DNA from: Limnovirga soli
Lineage (GTDB): Bacteria > Bacteroidota > Bacteroidia > Chitinophagales > Chitinophagaceae
NCBI RefSeq assembly: GCF_013106755.1
Contig: NZ_WHPF01000001.1
Location: 434,001-498,000 of the forward strand
DNA length: 64,000 nt
Direction of reading: 5' to 3'
Of this stretch, positions 16,648-25,755 are shown in pieces (the stretch's first letter is position 1; the number at the start of each line of letters is the position of its first letter). The notes under the pieces were generated by a model, which was not told the DNA's origin, searched no databases, and saw only the letters and a program-made list of their open reading frames with translations. The position numbers and the translations under genes are program-made.

Positions 16648-17871
16648 TTAAAGTTCCAGTAAGCTTTTTACGGGGTCTTTGCCAATAAGCAATAACTCCG
16701 GACTTTCAAGCAATTCTTTTACGCGTACCAGAAAACTAACACTTTCGCGGCCATCAATTACGCGGTGGTCGTAACTAAGTGCCAGATACATCATGGGGCG
16801 TATTACAACTGCACCGTTTATGGCCATTGGCCTGTCCTGAATTTTATGCATACCCAAAATAGCACTCTGCGGCGCATTTATGATGGGAGTACTCATTAAA
16901 CTGCCAAATACACCACCATTGGTAATGGTGAAGGTGCCACCCTGCAATTCGTCCATGGTTAGTTTATTATCCCTTGCTTTGCCGGCCAGTTCTATTACTT
17001 TCTTTTCTACATCGGCCATGCTAAGGCTTTCTACATTGCGTATTACTGGTACAGTTAAACCACGCGGGGTACTTACAGCAATACTAATATCGGCATAATC
17101 GTGAAAAGCCAGTTCATCGCCATCAATATAGGCATTTACAGCAGGCCACTCGCTAAGTGCAATGGCACAAGCTTTGGCAAAAAAGCTCATAAAGCCCAGG
17201 TTTACACCATGAGATTCTTTGAATTTATCTTTATACTGCTTTCTTATTTCCATAATGCGTGTCATATCCACTTCGTTAAAAGTGGTAAGCATAGCAGTGG
17301 TGTTTTTAGCTTCTACCAAACGGCGGCTAATGGTTTTACGCAGGTTGCTCATTTTTTCTTTACGCACATTACGCGTAAATAGCTCCTGCCCGGCAAATGC
17401 TTTTTTACCCGGGTGAGCAAGTGCTTCAATTACATCGTTCTTCATTATTTTACCACCAAAGCCGGATGGTGTTATACTGCTGGGATCTACTTTTTTATCT
17501 GCAATAATAGCTGATGCAACAGGTGTGGCTTTAATATCGTTTGGCACGGCAGTTACTGGTGCTTCCACAGGGGCTGGTTGTGCTGCAGGTGCAGCAGCCG
17601 CAGGTTTTTCAGCAACAGGTGCTGCGGCTGGCTTAACGGCTGTTTCATCAATATGTGCCAAAACAGCACCAATTAATAATGCATCGCCTTCTGTAGCAAT
17701 ACGCTTAAGTGTGCCGGCCTGTTCAGCATTTACTTCAAAAGTGGCTTTTTCACTTTCCAATTCTGCAATCACTTCATCACGGTCTACATATTCACCTTCT
17801 TTTTTTGTCCACTTAAGTAAAGTAACCTCAGTTATAGATTCTCCAATGGCCGGAACTTTTATTTCGATCAT
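16648..17871 (-). CDS. sucB: 2-oxoglutarate dehydrogenase E2 (dihydrolipoyllysine succinyltransferase)
   Basis: A 407-residue 2-oxoacid dehydrogenase E2 subunit of the TCA cycle. The single lipoyl domain (residues 1-75) carries the lipoylated lysine in ESEKAT (Lys42). An Ala/Pro-rich linker follows (about 78-110), then a peripheral-subunit-binding domain ([20 protein letters not shown], about 118-150) and the catalytic domain ending in [11 protein letters not shown], with the active-site His and Asp. A single lipoyl domain and the N-terminal [13 protein letters not shown] favour succinyl over acetyl transfer. The E1 gene usually adjacent (sucA) is absent from the window. A TAGGTTTG promoter box lies 20 bases upstream and a terminator downstream, so it is probably transcribed alone. 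Confidence 0.93.
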   Translation of the reverse strand: MIEIKVPAIGESITEVTLLKWTKKEGEYVDRDEVIAELESEKATFEVNAEQAGTLKRIATEGDALLIGAVLAHIDETAVKPAAAPVAEKPAAAAPAAQPAPVEAPVTAVPNDIKATPVASAIIADKKVDPSSITPSGFGGKIMKNDVIEALAHPGKKAFAGQELFTRNVRKEKMSNLRKTISRRLVEAKNTTAMLTTFNEVDMTRIMEIRKQYKDKFKESHGVNLGFMSFFAKACAIALSEWPAVNAYIDGDELAFHDYADISIAVSTPRGLTVPVIRNVESLSMADVEKKVIELAGKARDNKLTMDELQGGTFTITNGGVFGSLMSTPIINAPQSAILGMHKIQDRPMAINGAVVIRPMMYLALSYDHRVIDGRESVSFLVRVKELLESPELLLIGKDPVKSLLEL

Positions 17872-17890
17872 AACGTTTTTTTATAATGTG

Positions 17891-17921
17891 CAAACCTAGT
17901 TCAATTTGTGTAATAGTAAAA
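17891..17921 (-). promoter_or_regulatory. Predicted promoter of sucB
   Basis: On the reverse strand TTTT, a 19-base spacer, then TAGGTTTG (17891-17898). This fits the Bacteroidota TTTG-N19-TAnnTTTG arrangement with one mismatch in the -33 box. Confidence 0.5.
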
Positions 17922-17942
17922 GTACTCAATAAAAAACTGCCG

Positions 17943-19688
17943 CTAATGCAAGGCCCGTTTGGGTAATATAGCCTGTATTAACAAGCTGAGAGTAACCACC
18001 GCCACAGCACCAGCAACATTTAGCCATAAAAAGCCAAGGCCAATAGTGCCATTATTATCCAGCACAAACAATAATATTACTAAAGCTTCGCCGAGTAAGG
18101 CACCCCAGAAAACCGCATTGCCGCCAATAGTTTTTATATAAAACCCAACTAAGAATATGCCCAGAATTACCCCATAAAATAATGAGCCAAATACATTTAC
18201 GGCTTGTATTAAACTACCCAGGTTAGTGCTAAATTCTGCCACTATAATACAAAAAATACCCCAGCCCAATGTGGCCCATTTAGATTGATTGTATTTTTTA
18301 AGATCGGCAATATCCTGTGGCTCGGGGTGGGCATGGTGCTTTTTAAACCGCAGGTAAAAATCAATCATGGTGCAGGATGCCAGTGAATTAAGTGCTGCTG
18401 CTATAGAACCCCAGGAGGCCAGAAAAATAATGGCAATTAATAATCCTACCAGCCCAACCGGCAAATTATCTACCACAAACCTTATGAATATATAGTTGGT
18501 ATCATTGGTATCAGTGCCCTTATCTGCTTTTTGTAAATAGGTTTTGTATTGATTACGCAATGCATTGATGCTGGTATTATTGCGCTGTAACCTATCCTTA
18601 AACAATGCCATAGCAGCTGTATTATTTACATGCACAGCATCTACATAGTGTTGTACCGTGTTGGACTGGGTGGCTGAAAGTTTGTTATATTGTTCCTGTA
18701 CCTGTTTGAGGCTATCGCCGTAGGTGGAGGTAAATACTTTTTCATCTACTGCTTTGTTAAAAAACACAGGACCTGTATTAAACTGGTAATAGGTAAATAA
18801 CAATGCACCCAACAATAATATCAAAAACTGCATAGGTACTTTTACAAGCCCATTCATTAACAGGCCAATGCGGCTTTCGGTATTGTCTTTAGCAGTAAGG
18901 TAACGGCCCACCTGAGATTGATCGGTACCAAAATATGAGAGGGATAAAAAGAAACCACCAACAAGCCCGCTGATCAGATTATAGCGGTCTTTCCATTCAA
19001 AGCCATTTTCGTTAATGCCTGTAGTAATTACATTTAACTTACCCGATGCGCCACTTACTTTTAGTGCATCAGTAAAACTTACATTGGCCGGCAAATTGTG
19101 TACAATAAAATACCCGGCAATAAACATGGCCGAAAATATAATAAACAATTGCAGTTGCTGTGTATATGCAACGGCTTTGGCGCCCCCGCTTACGGTATAA
19201 ATAATTAGTATACCACCCATTACTATATTGGTCCAAAAAATATCCCAGCCAAGTAAGGAGGATAAAATAATAGAAGGGGCATAAATGCTAATACCAGTAG
19301 AAAAACCCCTGGATAACAGAAACAAGAAGGAGGTAAAAGTTCTGGTTTTTACATCAAAGCGCTGTTCTAAAAATTCGTAGGCGGTAAATACTTTTAATTT
19401 TTTAAACAGCGGCACAAAACTGATGCTGATAACAATCATTGCCAGCGGAAGGCCAAAATAATATTGAACAAATCGCATCCCATCAGTAAATGCTTGTCCG
19501 GGTGCCGATAAAAAAGTAATGGCACTGGCCTGTGTTCCCATAATGCTTAACAATACCAGGTGCCATGGCATGCTGCGGTTACTTAAAAAATAACCTTCCA
19601 AGTTTTTTGACGTACGGCTTTTGTATAAGCCATAAGCTACAATGCCTGCCAGTGTTAGCACAAGTACTATCCAATCAATACTGCTCAT
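17943..19688 (-). CDS. Sodium:solute symporter (SSS family)
   Basis: A 581-residue inner-membrane transporter with about 13 hydrophobic segments and the SSS-family fold. Recognisable pieces are EGYFLSNRSMPWHLVLLSIMGTQASAITFL, abridged here as the TM1-TM2 region, GGAKAVAYTQQLQ, YFGTDQSQVGRYLTAK and NSLASCTMIDFY. These sodium symporters import sugars, amino acids, sialic acid or other solutes; a long hydrophilic loop (about residues 320-420) is unusual but known in the Bacteroidota branch. The start is set at ATG 19688, not the upstream 19769, because a separate 40-codon membrane peptide ends in an ATGA overlap at exactly this ATG. The solute is unknown. Confidence 0.88.
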   Translation of the reverse strand: MSSIDWIVLVLTLAGIVAYGLYKSRTSKNLEGYFLSNRSMPWHLVLLSIMGTQASAITFLSAPGQAFTDGMRFVQYYFGLPLAMIVISISFVPLFKKLKVFTAYEFLEQRFDVKTRTFTSFLFLLSRGFSTGISIYAPSIILSSLLGWDIFWTNIVMGGILIIYTVSGGAKAVAYTQQLQLFIIFSAMFIAGYFIVHNLPANVSFTDALKVSGASGKLNVITTGINENGFEWKDRYNLISGLVGGFFLSLSYFGTDQSQVGRYLTAKDNTESRIGLLMNGLVKVPMQFLILLLGALLFTYYQFNTGPVFFNKAVDEKVFTSTYGDSLKQVQEQYNKLSATQSNTVQHYVDAVHVNNTAAMALFKDRLQRNNTSINALRNQYKTYLQKADKGTDTNDTNYIFIRFVVDNLPVGLVGLLIAIIFLASWGSIAAALNSLASCTMIDFYLRFKKHHAHPEPQDIADLKKYNQSKWATLGWGIFCIIVAEFSTNLGSLIQAVNVFGSLFYGVILGIFLVGFYIKTIGGNAVFWGALLGEALVILLFVLDNNGTIGLGFLWLNVAGAVAVVTLSLLIQAILPKRALH

Positions 19689-19807
19689 GCAAAATATTTT
19701 GTAAACCAGTAAAAGAAAATAATTAATGCCAGCAATACTAAAAATACCAACAGGTACCAGTAGCTCCATTTTTTAAATAGTGGTATATGTTCGTTTTCTT
19801 TCATCAT
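19685..19807 (-). CDS. 40-aa single-pass membrane peptide coupled to the symporter
   Basis: An open frame of 40 codons in a different frame from the symporter. It has a charged head (MMKENEHIPLFKKW), one strong transmembrane stretch (SYWYLLVFLVLLALIIFFYW) and the tail FTKYFA. Its TGA stop overlaps the symporter ATG (ATGA), the classic arrangement for translational coupling. Tandem ATGs at 19807 and 19804 can start it. Small hydrophobic partner proteins are known beside several SSS transporters, for example YhdT with PanF, so an accessory subunit is plausible, but no homolog can be checked here. The head and tail are not simply hydrophobic noise. Confidence 0.7.
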   Translation of the reverse strand: MMKENEHIPLFKKWSYWYLLVFLVLLALIIFFYWFTKYFA

Positions 19808-19850
19808 CGTTAGACAATTTTTTTTTAACCTGGCAATTGCACTGCTATAT

Positions 19851-19999
19851 GGCTTTACTTGCGTCGCACTCTTGTGCGGCTGGAATATACCCCGGCCAAT
19901 GAATACAGTTTATAAAGTAATAAAATCGGTTATCCATTTTGCAATTATAAAAAGCTGACCATAGTACCGTACCCTGAAGTGTGCGACGCAACGGATGCT
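19851..19999. repeat. Modular miniature element, both arms GCGTCGCAC type
   Basis: Left end GGCTTTACTTGCGTCGCAC (19851) and inverted right end GTGTGCGACGCAACGGATGC (ending 19999), about 100 bp AT-rich interior. The outer motif GGCCGGGCCAAAAAAATAG follows at 20013. It separates the symporter unit from the small glycine-rich gene upstream. Confidence 0.8.
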
Positions 20000-20053
20000 T
20001 AATATTGGTTACTTGGCCGGGCCAAAAAAATAGCAACTATTTATTTATTACCA

Positions 20054-20212
20054 CTACTTTTTACCACCCGATAAACTCCCTGCCATTAGCCCAATAATTA
20101 AGCCAATAATTAAACCCAAACGCACATTTCTTAACAACAGTCCAATTGCCAAACCCAGTATTACCAAAAACCAAATGCTAACCTTTCTGCGCTTTTTTTT
20201 ATACTCACTCAT
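20054..20212 (-). CDS. Small membrane protein with glycine-rich helices (52 aa)
   Basis: A 52-residue protein starting MSEYKKKRRKV, followed by two closely spaced hydrophobic stretches (SIWFLVILGLAIGLLL and LGLIIGLIIGLMAGSLSG). Their regular glycines resemble a glycine-zipper hairpin; it ends GGKK. The ATG at 20212 lies only 4 bp after the PIG-L stop codon, so the two are almost certainly co-transcribed. No function is recognised. An upstream start at 20239 would overlap the PIG-L gene and is less likely. Confidence 0.65.
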   Translation of the reverse strand: MSEYKKKRRKVSIWFLVILGLAIGLLLRNVRLGLIIGLIIGLMAGSLSGGKK

Positions 20213-20216
20213 TGGG

Positions 20217-22739
20217 TTATTTGGTTTTGGGCAAGGCAATTAAGTTGGCCATTAATTTATAGGCACCCGGCACACCGGCTGGCAACTCTCTAAAAAACAC
20301 CAACCCGGTATATACAAAATTTCCTTTGCCATATTTGCCAATTATAAGGCTGCCGTTGGAAGCGGGTTCGTTGGCATCGTTCATTACAAAAGGTGTTTCG
20401 TAACGACTGTCTATTTTTTCTGCATGGTAAATACTGCGTTCCTGCATCCAGCCAGTAAAATCTTTATCACCAATAGTATTGGGATAATGCAATACACTGT
20501 GTTTGGGAATTTGTATTTGCACTGTTGCATTTTCATCAGTAACCCTTGTACGGCTTATAGTAAAAGGGTAAGGACCAATTTTATCTGATACATTACTGAT
20601 GAAATTATTGGTATTATACTGCACTATATAATTACCACCGGCTTTTATATACGCCATAAGAATATCGTATTTGCCAGTAAGCCAATCCTGTGTATTATAG
20701 GCCCGTATGCCGGCAATTACGGCATCAAATTGTTTTAGGTTATCTGGTGTAATTGCGGCTTCGTTTAGCAAGGTTACAATATACCCCATTTGGGTAAGGG
20801 CCTGCGGCACTTTATCTCCGGCACCGGTAATATAGCCAATTTTTTTACCTGTGGTTTTAATGGTATCGTTTATCACTTTTACATTATCGCGGTATGTGTA
20901 GTTAATATGGGGAATATGATCGTATTGAATAGTACGCAGAAAACTGCTATACACTGTACTTACACCTTTAATGGTGGTAGTTACATCCACCGTTAATTGC
21001 TGAGAAAGACTATGCTTAAATATTTTTTTAACAGCAATGGAATTGGTAAAAGTTTTACCAGTTTCAAAATTTACCGTGGTATCTTTTGTATATACTATTG
21101 TTGTACCCTGATTTATATGAATAGACAGTTTTACATCAGCGGCATTGATATTGGCTTTGTATTTTACCTGCATCATAGGGTTGGCAGTAGCTGCGGTACC
21201 GGGTAATATATTGGTAAGCATTACTGCCGGCATTGCAGATACAATAACAGGGGCAATATTAACTACAGGCTCGTATAATTCTCCCTTAACCGGATCGGTG
21301 TATTTATATTTTACCGGCACTTTTAGTGGTAGCAGCGTACCATTCAGCGAAAAGGTAAATATTGCATTGTAAGCCGCATCACTTTCAGTTTTACCAATCA
21401 GTTCCTGGTTTTCTACATCGTAACTGCCCTTTTCAATCGGTTTTGCCAGCCAGTAAGGCTGTGTAGCCTGGTTGGTGGTAGCAATAGTTTTATTAAAGCT
21501 ATTGTTCTTATTTGTTTCCAAAGCCAATTGAATACTGGAATCAAAATCATTTAATTTAATTGCAGTTAGGGTAACCGGAACATTGTTTCGCTTATTTATA
21601 AAAAGCTGCACTTTAATGCTATCGCCCATTACTGCATATTCTGCATTGGCAGTAGCTTCGGCAAAAATGCCGCTACAGGCAATAATGAGTTTTTTTACTT
21701 CCTCGGCTTTTTGTTGTTGCCAATATCCTGCAGTACCATTTACCAAGGTTTTATACAAAGCAGTTAAAGGAGCAACGGAGTTTTCAGGATGTTCAAAACT
21801 ATAACCGGCAATAATTTGATTGATTTGAGTTTGTATATCATCGCCACCGGCAACCCTTTGCCAGGTAGTGGTAATATCATTCATTAAATTGTTTTGAATG
21901 GGGGCGCCGGCCAATGGCTTGAAAAATTCCATTGCCTGCCCACGCTGGCGGGGAACACCAAAACCCTGACTTTTATGCTGGCTGCGGCTTTCGCTGGCAA
22001 TTTCGCCATAGCTTTTGCCCAGCAGGTTATTATAAACACCTACATCCATTTTAAACTGCGTGCTGTCCGTTGTATTGGTAGTGCCAAAATTAAATGTGTT
22101 CCAAAGAATTCTTTTGGCTTGCCAGGGCTGCACGTATTGCAGTTGTTCGGGAAATTTATTGGGGTCGGCGGCGGCGGCAAAAGCTTCTACTGCCAATAAA
22201 TTAGATGCCTGATGATGCCCATGCCCTGCCCTTTCATCGCCTGGAAACCGGGTAATAATCACATCTGGCTGAAACTTGCGAATTACCCAAACCACATCAC
22301 TTAATATTTTATCGTGGCCCCAGGTATCCATGGCTTCTTTTGCTGTTTTGCAAAAGCCAAAATCAAAGGCCCTGCTAAAAAACTGCTCTGCACCATCTAT
22401 ACGGCGGGCAGCAAGTAATTCCTGTGTACGAATTAATCCCAGCTCAATGCCCTGCTCATCGCCAATCAGGTTTTGTCCACCATCGCCCCGGGTAAGGCTT
22501 AAATAACCGGTGCGGTATTGTTTTTCTTTCGCCAGATAGGCCAAAAGACGCGTATTCTCGTCATCAGGATGTGCAGCAATGTATAATACACTACCCAATA
22601 CATTTAGCTTTTGTAATTGCAGGTAAATGTCTGCGCTACTATAAGTGGCCGGTGTTTGGGCGTAGGTTTTACTACCAATAGCGGCAATTATTAAGGCGAA
22701 TAAAAAACAGCGTAACAGGGTAAGTATATTTTTTCTCAT
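20217..22739 (-). CDS. Secreted PIG-L family deacetylase
   Basis: An 840-residue exported protein with a signal peptide ending near TYAQ (residue 28). The PIG-L/LmbE zinc site is visible: AAHPDDEN (His57, Asp59, Asp60) and, later, RAGHGHHQASN with the third histidine. Family members remove acetyl groups from N-acetylglucosamine-type substrates. The middle (about residues 350-620) looks beta-rich, like CARDB/Ig domains. The C-terminal ~190 residues (KKIGYITGAGDKVPQALTQMGY, abridged) look like a Rossmann-type, ThuA-like domain. Bacteroidota often have this three-part form; its natural substrate is not known. ATG 22739 is chosen because the signal peptide begins there. A 52-aa membrane protein follows 4 bp downstream. 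Confidence 0.85.
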   Translation of the reverse strand: MRKNILTLLRCFLFALIIAAIGSKTYAQTPATYSSADIYLQLQKLNVLGSVLYIAAHPDDENTRLLAYLAKEKQYRTGYLSLTRGDGGQNLIGDEQGIELGLIRTQELLAARRIDGAEQFFSRAFDFGFCKTAKEAMDTWGHDKILSDVVWVIRKFQPDVIITRFPGDERAGHGHHQASNLLAVEAFAAAADPNKFPEQLQYVQPWQAKRILWNTFNFGTTNTTDSTQFKMDVGVYNNLLGKSYGEIASESRSQHKSQGFGVPRQRGQAMEFFKPLAGAPIQNNLMNDITTTWQRVAGGDDIQTQINQIIAGYSFEHPENSVAPLTALYKTLVNGTAGYWQQQKAEEVKKLIIACSGIFAEATANAEYAVMGDSIKVQLFINKRNNVPVTLTAIKLNDFDSSIQLALETNKNNSFNKTIATTNQATQPYWLAKPIEKGSYDVENQELIGKTESDAAYNAIFTFSLNGTLLPLKVPVKYKYTDPVKGELYEPVVNIAPVIVSAMPAVMLTNILPGTAATANPMMQVKYKANINAADVKLSIHINQGTTIVYTKDTTVNFETGKTFTNSIAVKKIFKHSLSQQLTVDVTTTIKGVSTVYSSFLRTIQYDHIPHINYTYRDNVKVINDTIKTTGKKIGYITGAGDKVPQALTQMGYIVTLLNEAAITPDNLKQFDAVIAGIRAYNTQDWLTGKYDILMAYIKAGGNYIVQYNTNNFISNVSDKIGPYPFTISRTRVTDENATVQIQIPKHSVLHYPNTIGDKDFTGWMQERSIYHAEKIDSRYETPFVMNDANEPASNGSLIIGKYGKGNFVYTGLVFFRELPAGVPGAYKLMANLIALPKTK

Positions 22740-23014
22740 ATCAGCATATTGCGTTGGGCGAAGATAACGCCAAGATATAGTTGAAAAACACCATTTATAA
22801 AAAAGCATCCATTAACCTTTGCTGGCTTATTGTTTTAACTATTCTATAATAAAATTACCTGACCTATAAACTACCGATTTAAATAATAAACAATAGGCAA
22901 TATCAGGATGTTTAAATACTAAATAATCAACCTGACCATGGTAGCAGCCTGAGAAAATTACACATGCATTACTATTGTACAAATTCACATTGGTTAAAAA
23001 AGGATATTAAACTG
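22740..23014. other. Intergenic region before ribBA
   Basis: Contains the divergent promoters of PIG-L and ribBA. No FMN-riboswitch core was recognised, no repeat arm and no credible open frame. Confidence 0.4.
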
Positions 23015-23022
23015 TAATTTTG
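23015..23022 (+). promoter_or_regulatory. Predicted -7 box (TAATTTTG) of ribBA
   Basis: Full match to TAnnTTTG with TTGG about 21 bases upstream. It overlaps the in-frame TTG at 23020, so translation should begin at ATG 23041. Confidence 0.5.
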
Positions 23023-23040
23023 CCACTTCAAATAAAATTT

Positions 23041-24246
23041 ATGCTTGATACCATAGAAAGTGCAATTGAGGAGATAAGAAAAGGGAAACTGGTAATTGTG
23101 GTAGACGATGAAGACAGGGAAAATGAAGGCGACTTTATTACTGCCGCTGCCAATGCCACACCTGAAGTAATTAATTTTATGAGTAAATACGGGCGTGGTT
23201 TAATTTGTGCGCCCATTACTGAAGAAAGGGCCCAGGAACTACAACTTGGTTTAATGGTTCGAGATAATACCGCATTACACGAAACCCCATTTACTGTAAG
23301 CATAGACTTGTTAGGTCATGGTTGTACTACTGGTATCAGTGCCCAGGACAGGTCTAAAACCATTCAGGCATTGATAGATCCGGCTATAACACCTGCTGAT
23401 TTGGGCAGACCCGGCCATATATTTCCCTTACGTGCCGTAAAAGGCGGCGTACTTAGAAGATCCGGGCATACAGAAGCTACTATTGACCTTGCCCGCTTAG
23501 CCGGCTTTGAGCCAGCAGGTGTGCTTGTTGAAATAATGAACGAAGATGGCACCATGGCCCGACTGCCCGAATTGATGGAAATTGCAAAAAAGTTCGACTT
23601 TAAGGTAATTAGCATTAAAGACCTTATTGAATACAGGCTTAAGACAGAATCATTAATTGATGAACAGGTACGTGTTGATATGCCTACCAAGTATGGCCAT
23701 TTTAAATTAGTTGCGTTTAAAGAAAAAACCACTGGTGCAGAGCACCTGGCCCTGATAAAAGGCGAATGGGAACCCAATGAGCCAGTATTGGTACGCGTTC
23801 ACAGCAGTTGTTTTACCGGTGATATATTGGGTAGCTTAAGGTGCGATTGCGGTGATCAGTTACACAAAGCCATGCAAATGGTAAACGCCGAAGGCAAGGG
23901 CATTATTCTATACATGAACCAGGAAGGCCGCGGAATTGGCCTGTTTAATAAACTAAGGGCCTACAAATTGCAGGAAGAAGGCATGGATACCGTAGAAGCT
24001 AATTTACATCTTGGCTTTGGAATGGATGAAAGAGATTATGGAGTGGGTGCACAAATCTTAAGGCATTTGGGCGCTACCAAATTATTATTAATGAGCAATA
24101 ATCCCAAGAAAAGGGCCGGACTTGGTGGCCACGGAATAGAAATTGTGGATGTGGTACCCATAGAAATAAAATCCAACCAACACAACGAAAAATACCTGCA
24201 AACCAAACGTGATAAAATGGGTCATAAAATAATGGGCAATAAATAA
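23041..24246 (+). CDS. ribBA: Bifunctional DHBP synthase / GTP cyclohydrolase II
   Basis: A 401-residue fusion enzyme of riboflavin synthesis. The N-terminal RibB half (residues 1-200) has the acidic loop [10 protein letters not shown] (22-31) and [14 protein letters not shown], and makes 3,4-dihydroxy-2-butanone 4-phosphate from ribulose 5-phosphate. The C-terminal RibA half has the zinc cysteines in [19 protein letters not shown] (about 255-273) and NQEGRGIGL, and opens GTP to the pyrimidine precursor. Both active sites look intact. The start at 23041 follows from the promoter position. No other rib genes are adjacent. Its terminator is formed from sequence inside a dispersed repeat. Confidence 0.96.
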   Translation: MLDTIESAIEEIRKGKLVIVVDDEDRENEGDFITAAANATPEVINFMSKYGRGLICAPITEERAQELQLGLMVRDNTALHETPFTVSIDLLGHGCTTGISAQDRSKTIQALIDPAITPADLGRPGHIFPLRAVKGGVLRRSGHTEATIDLARLAGFEPAGVLVEIMNEDGTMARLPELMEIAKKFDFKVISIKDLIEYRLKTESLIDEQVRVDMPTKYGHFKLVAFKEKTTGAEHLALIKGEWEPNEPVLVRVHSSCFTGDILGSLRCDCGDQLHKAMQMVNAEGKGIILYMNQEGRGIGLFNKLRAYKLQEEGMDTVEANLHLGFGMDERDYGVGAQILRHLGATKLLLMSNNPKKRAGLGGHGIEIVDVVPIEIKSNQHNEKYLQTKRDKMGHKIMGNK

Positions 24247-24280
24247 AGGCAAATTTGTTAGCCGGGCAATAACTTACTAT

Positions 24281-24310
24281 TTAGCTTTACTTGCGTCGCA
24301 CACTGCATCG
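24281..24310 (+). repeat. Modular element, single arm (CACACTGCA variant)
   Basis: TTAGCTTTACTTGCGTCGCA (24281-24300) then CACTGCATCG. The variant CACACTGCA with following GTTCTG is shared with the copy at 49040. The outer motif GCCGGGC lies at 24261-24267. The inner part continues straight into the ribBA terminator. Confidence 0.75.
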
Positions 24311-24349
24311 TTCTGTTCAATTTTCAACTGAATGATGCAGTGTTTTTTA
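24301..24349 (+). terminator. ribBA terminator inside a repeat element
   Basis: CACTGCATCGTTC (24301-24313) pairs with GAATGATGCAGTG (24330-24342, one wobble), followed by TTTTTTATTT. The 5' half of the stem belongs to the repeat arm. Confidence 0.8.
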
Positions 24350-24448
24350 TTTACCATATCAAGTGGCAGTTTCACTTTTTAAATCGCATTGTATTTATGC
24401 CCTTATTTCAATGCACTAATTACAAGTACAGTTTTGATTTTCAACATG

Positions 24449-25465
24449 CTACTGTTGCTTTTGTTGGGCCATAAATTGTTTAAACACTTCACCATTGGCT
24501 CTTAAACTTGCATCTGTATTTTGCAGTGCTTTTGCGCCACCTTCCCCATCGCCGCTAAACCAAATACAATATTCCAGGCCGGCTGTATTAAAAGCATTTA
24601 GCATGGCTTTGGTTAATGCCGCAGAACTGCTTCGGGTGCCACTCTCGTTAGAAATAATTTTTTTACCGGTGGCATTTTTTACAAAATCAATTATGGCTGC
24701 AATAGCATTTGGCGTTATGTTCACGACCGACTCATCGGTACCGCCATCGCTGTTTTTAATGGGCTCGTAAATATGAATATTTACATAATCCAGTGGCAAA
24801 ATTTTGTATGCCTTTATTAAACTATCAGCCCTTGCTATTAAGCCATCTACTTCGGGATTGGAACCTGGGTGTTGGACGGCTTTTAATATGGCTGGTTTTA
24901 TGCATAAACCGGCAAATGTATTGGCCTGCGCCGGCATACCGCGTTGCAAAAAATCTTTGTACACCAATAAACAAAGTTCTTTATTGGTTAAACCTCCATT
25001 GGTTACTCTAACTCCATTTGCATGCGCAACACTTATAGCTGCCGAAAGCTGATTGATATAATCTCTTACCGGTCCGCTATGGTATTTTTTTATAAGCTCT
25101 TCGTTCTCTATTACAATTAAGGGTGGATGATAGGTTTGTAAAATATTACTGAGTATTTTTTTGTACACCACTGTATCTGTTGGGTAGGGCACGGGGGTTT
25201 TACCGCCCTCTCTATTTTGCGCAACACCCCAGTTTATATTGGGTATTACTGTAAAACCAGCTTCTAAAAACTTACTATAGCTTTCATCATGACCATTCCA
25301 CTTTTGCATTATAATGGCATCGCGAACAATTGGAACATCCAGTTTTTTGGCTACTGCAATTTTATCGGGCAAGCTTAATGCGCCATTTACCAGCACCCCA
25401 TATTTGGTTTGTGCCTGCGCTACAGCAAATAGGCAAATGAATAAGGCGGTTATTTGTGTTTTCAT
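24449..25465 (-). CDS. Secreted TIM-barrel (glycosidase-like) protein
   Basis: A 338-residue protein with a signal peptide (MKTQITALFICLFAVAQAQ). The mature part reads like a (beta/alpha)8 barrel of the glycoside-hydrolase superfamily: strand-end motifs include VIPNINWG, IVIENEE (a possible acid Glu), VNIHIYEP and IISNESGTRSS (a possible nucleophile Glu), with WFSGDGEGG near the end. I cannot assign a GH family. It lies downstream of susD on the same strand, separated by a terminator and a GC-rich repeat, so it may or may not act with the SusC/D pair. Probably periplasmic or surface-exposed. Confidence 0.6.
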   Translation of the reverse strand: MKTQITALFICLFAVAQAQTKYGVLVNGALSLPDKIAVAKKLDVPIVRDAIIMQKWNGHDESYSKFLEAGFTVIPNINWGVAQNREGGKTPVPYPTDTVVYKKILSNILQTYHPPLIVIENEELIKKYHSGPVRDYINQLSAAISVAHANGVRVTNGGLTNKELCLLVYKDFLQRGMPAQANTFAGLCIKPAILKAVQHPGSNPEVDGLIARADSLIKAYKILPLDYVNIHIYEPIKNSDGGTDESVVNITPNAIAAIIDFVKNATGKKIISNESGTRSSSAALTKAMLNAFNTAGLEYCIWFSGDGEGGAKALQNTDASLRANGEVFKQFMAQQKQQ

Positions 25466-25594
25466 GGTGTGGTTTTAAACAATACTACGCTTACTCTATT
25501 TTTTTGAGTGTTAATGTTTATTCACCATAGGATGCACTTTTGTAATAGCAGTTTAACCGCATGCATTAATTTAACTTATTACCACCTGTATTTT

Positions 25595-25680
25595 GCGTGA
25601 GGGATAACAGCGGAAAGCCCACAGCGAAACGAAGTGCAGCGAGGACTTGCAGCGAATAGCCCGACCTGCAAGGGCACGCC
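25595..25680. repeat. GC-rich dispersed repeat (copy 2, inverted)
   Basis: GCGTGAGGGATAACAGCGGA (25595) through GCAGCGAGGACTTGCAGCG to GGCACGCC (25680). It is the reverse complement of the block at 15250-15324 with several changes, placed between susD and the TIM-barrel gene. Confidence 0.7.
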
Positions 25681-25702
25681 CTTATTGCATTATTTGCTGC
25701 CA

Positions 25703-25740
25703 TAAAAAAGCCCCGTATTGTGGTACGGGGCTTTTGAAAT
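25703..25740 (-). terminator. Intrinsic terminator of the susC-susD unit
   Basis: AAAAAAGCCCCGTA (25703-25716) pairs with TACGGGGCTTTT (25724-25735); read on the minus strand it ends in TTTTTT. It lies 16 bases past the susD stop. Confidence 0.88.
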
Positions 25741-25755
25741 TTTTAAACCAGTATT

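Noticed and set aside
22740-23040. FMN riboswitch upstream of ribBA
   Set aside because: None of the conserved core sequence was found; a simple promoter explains the region.
23020-23040. TTG start for ribBA
   Set aside because: It lies within the -7 promoter box; ATG 23041 begins the conserved protein.
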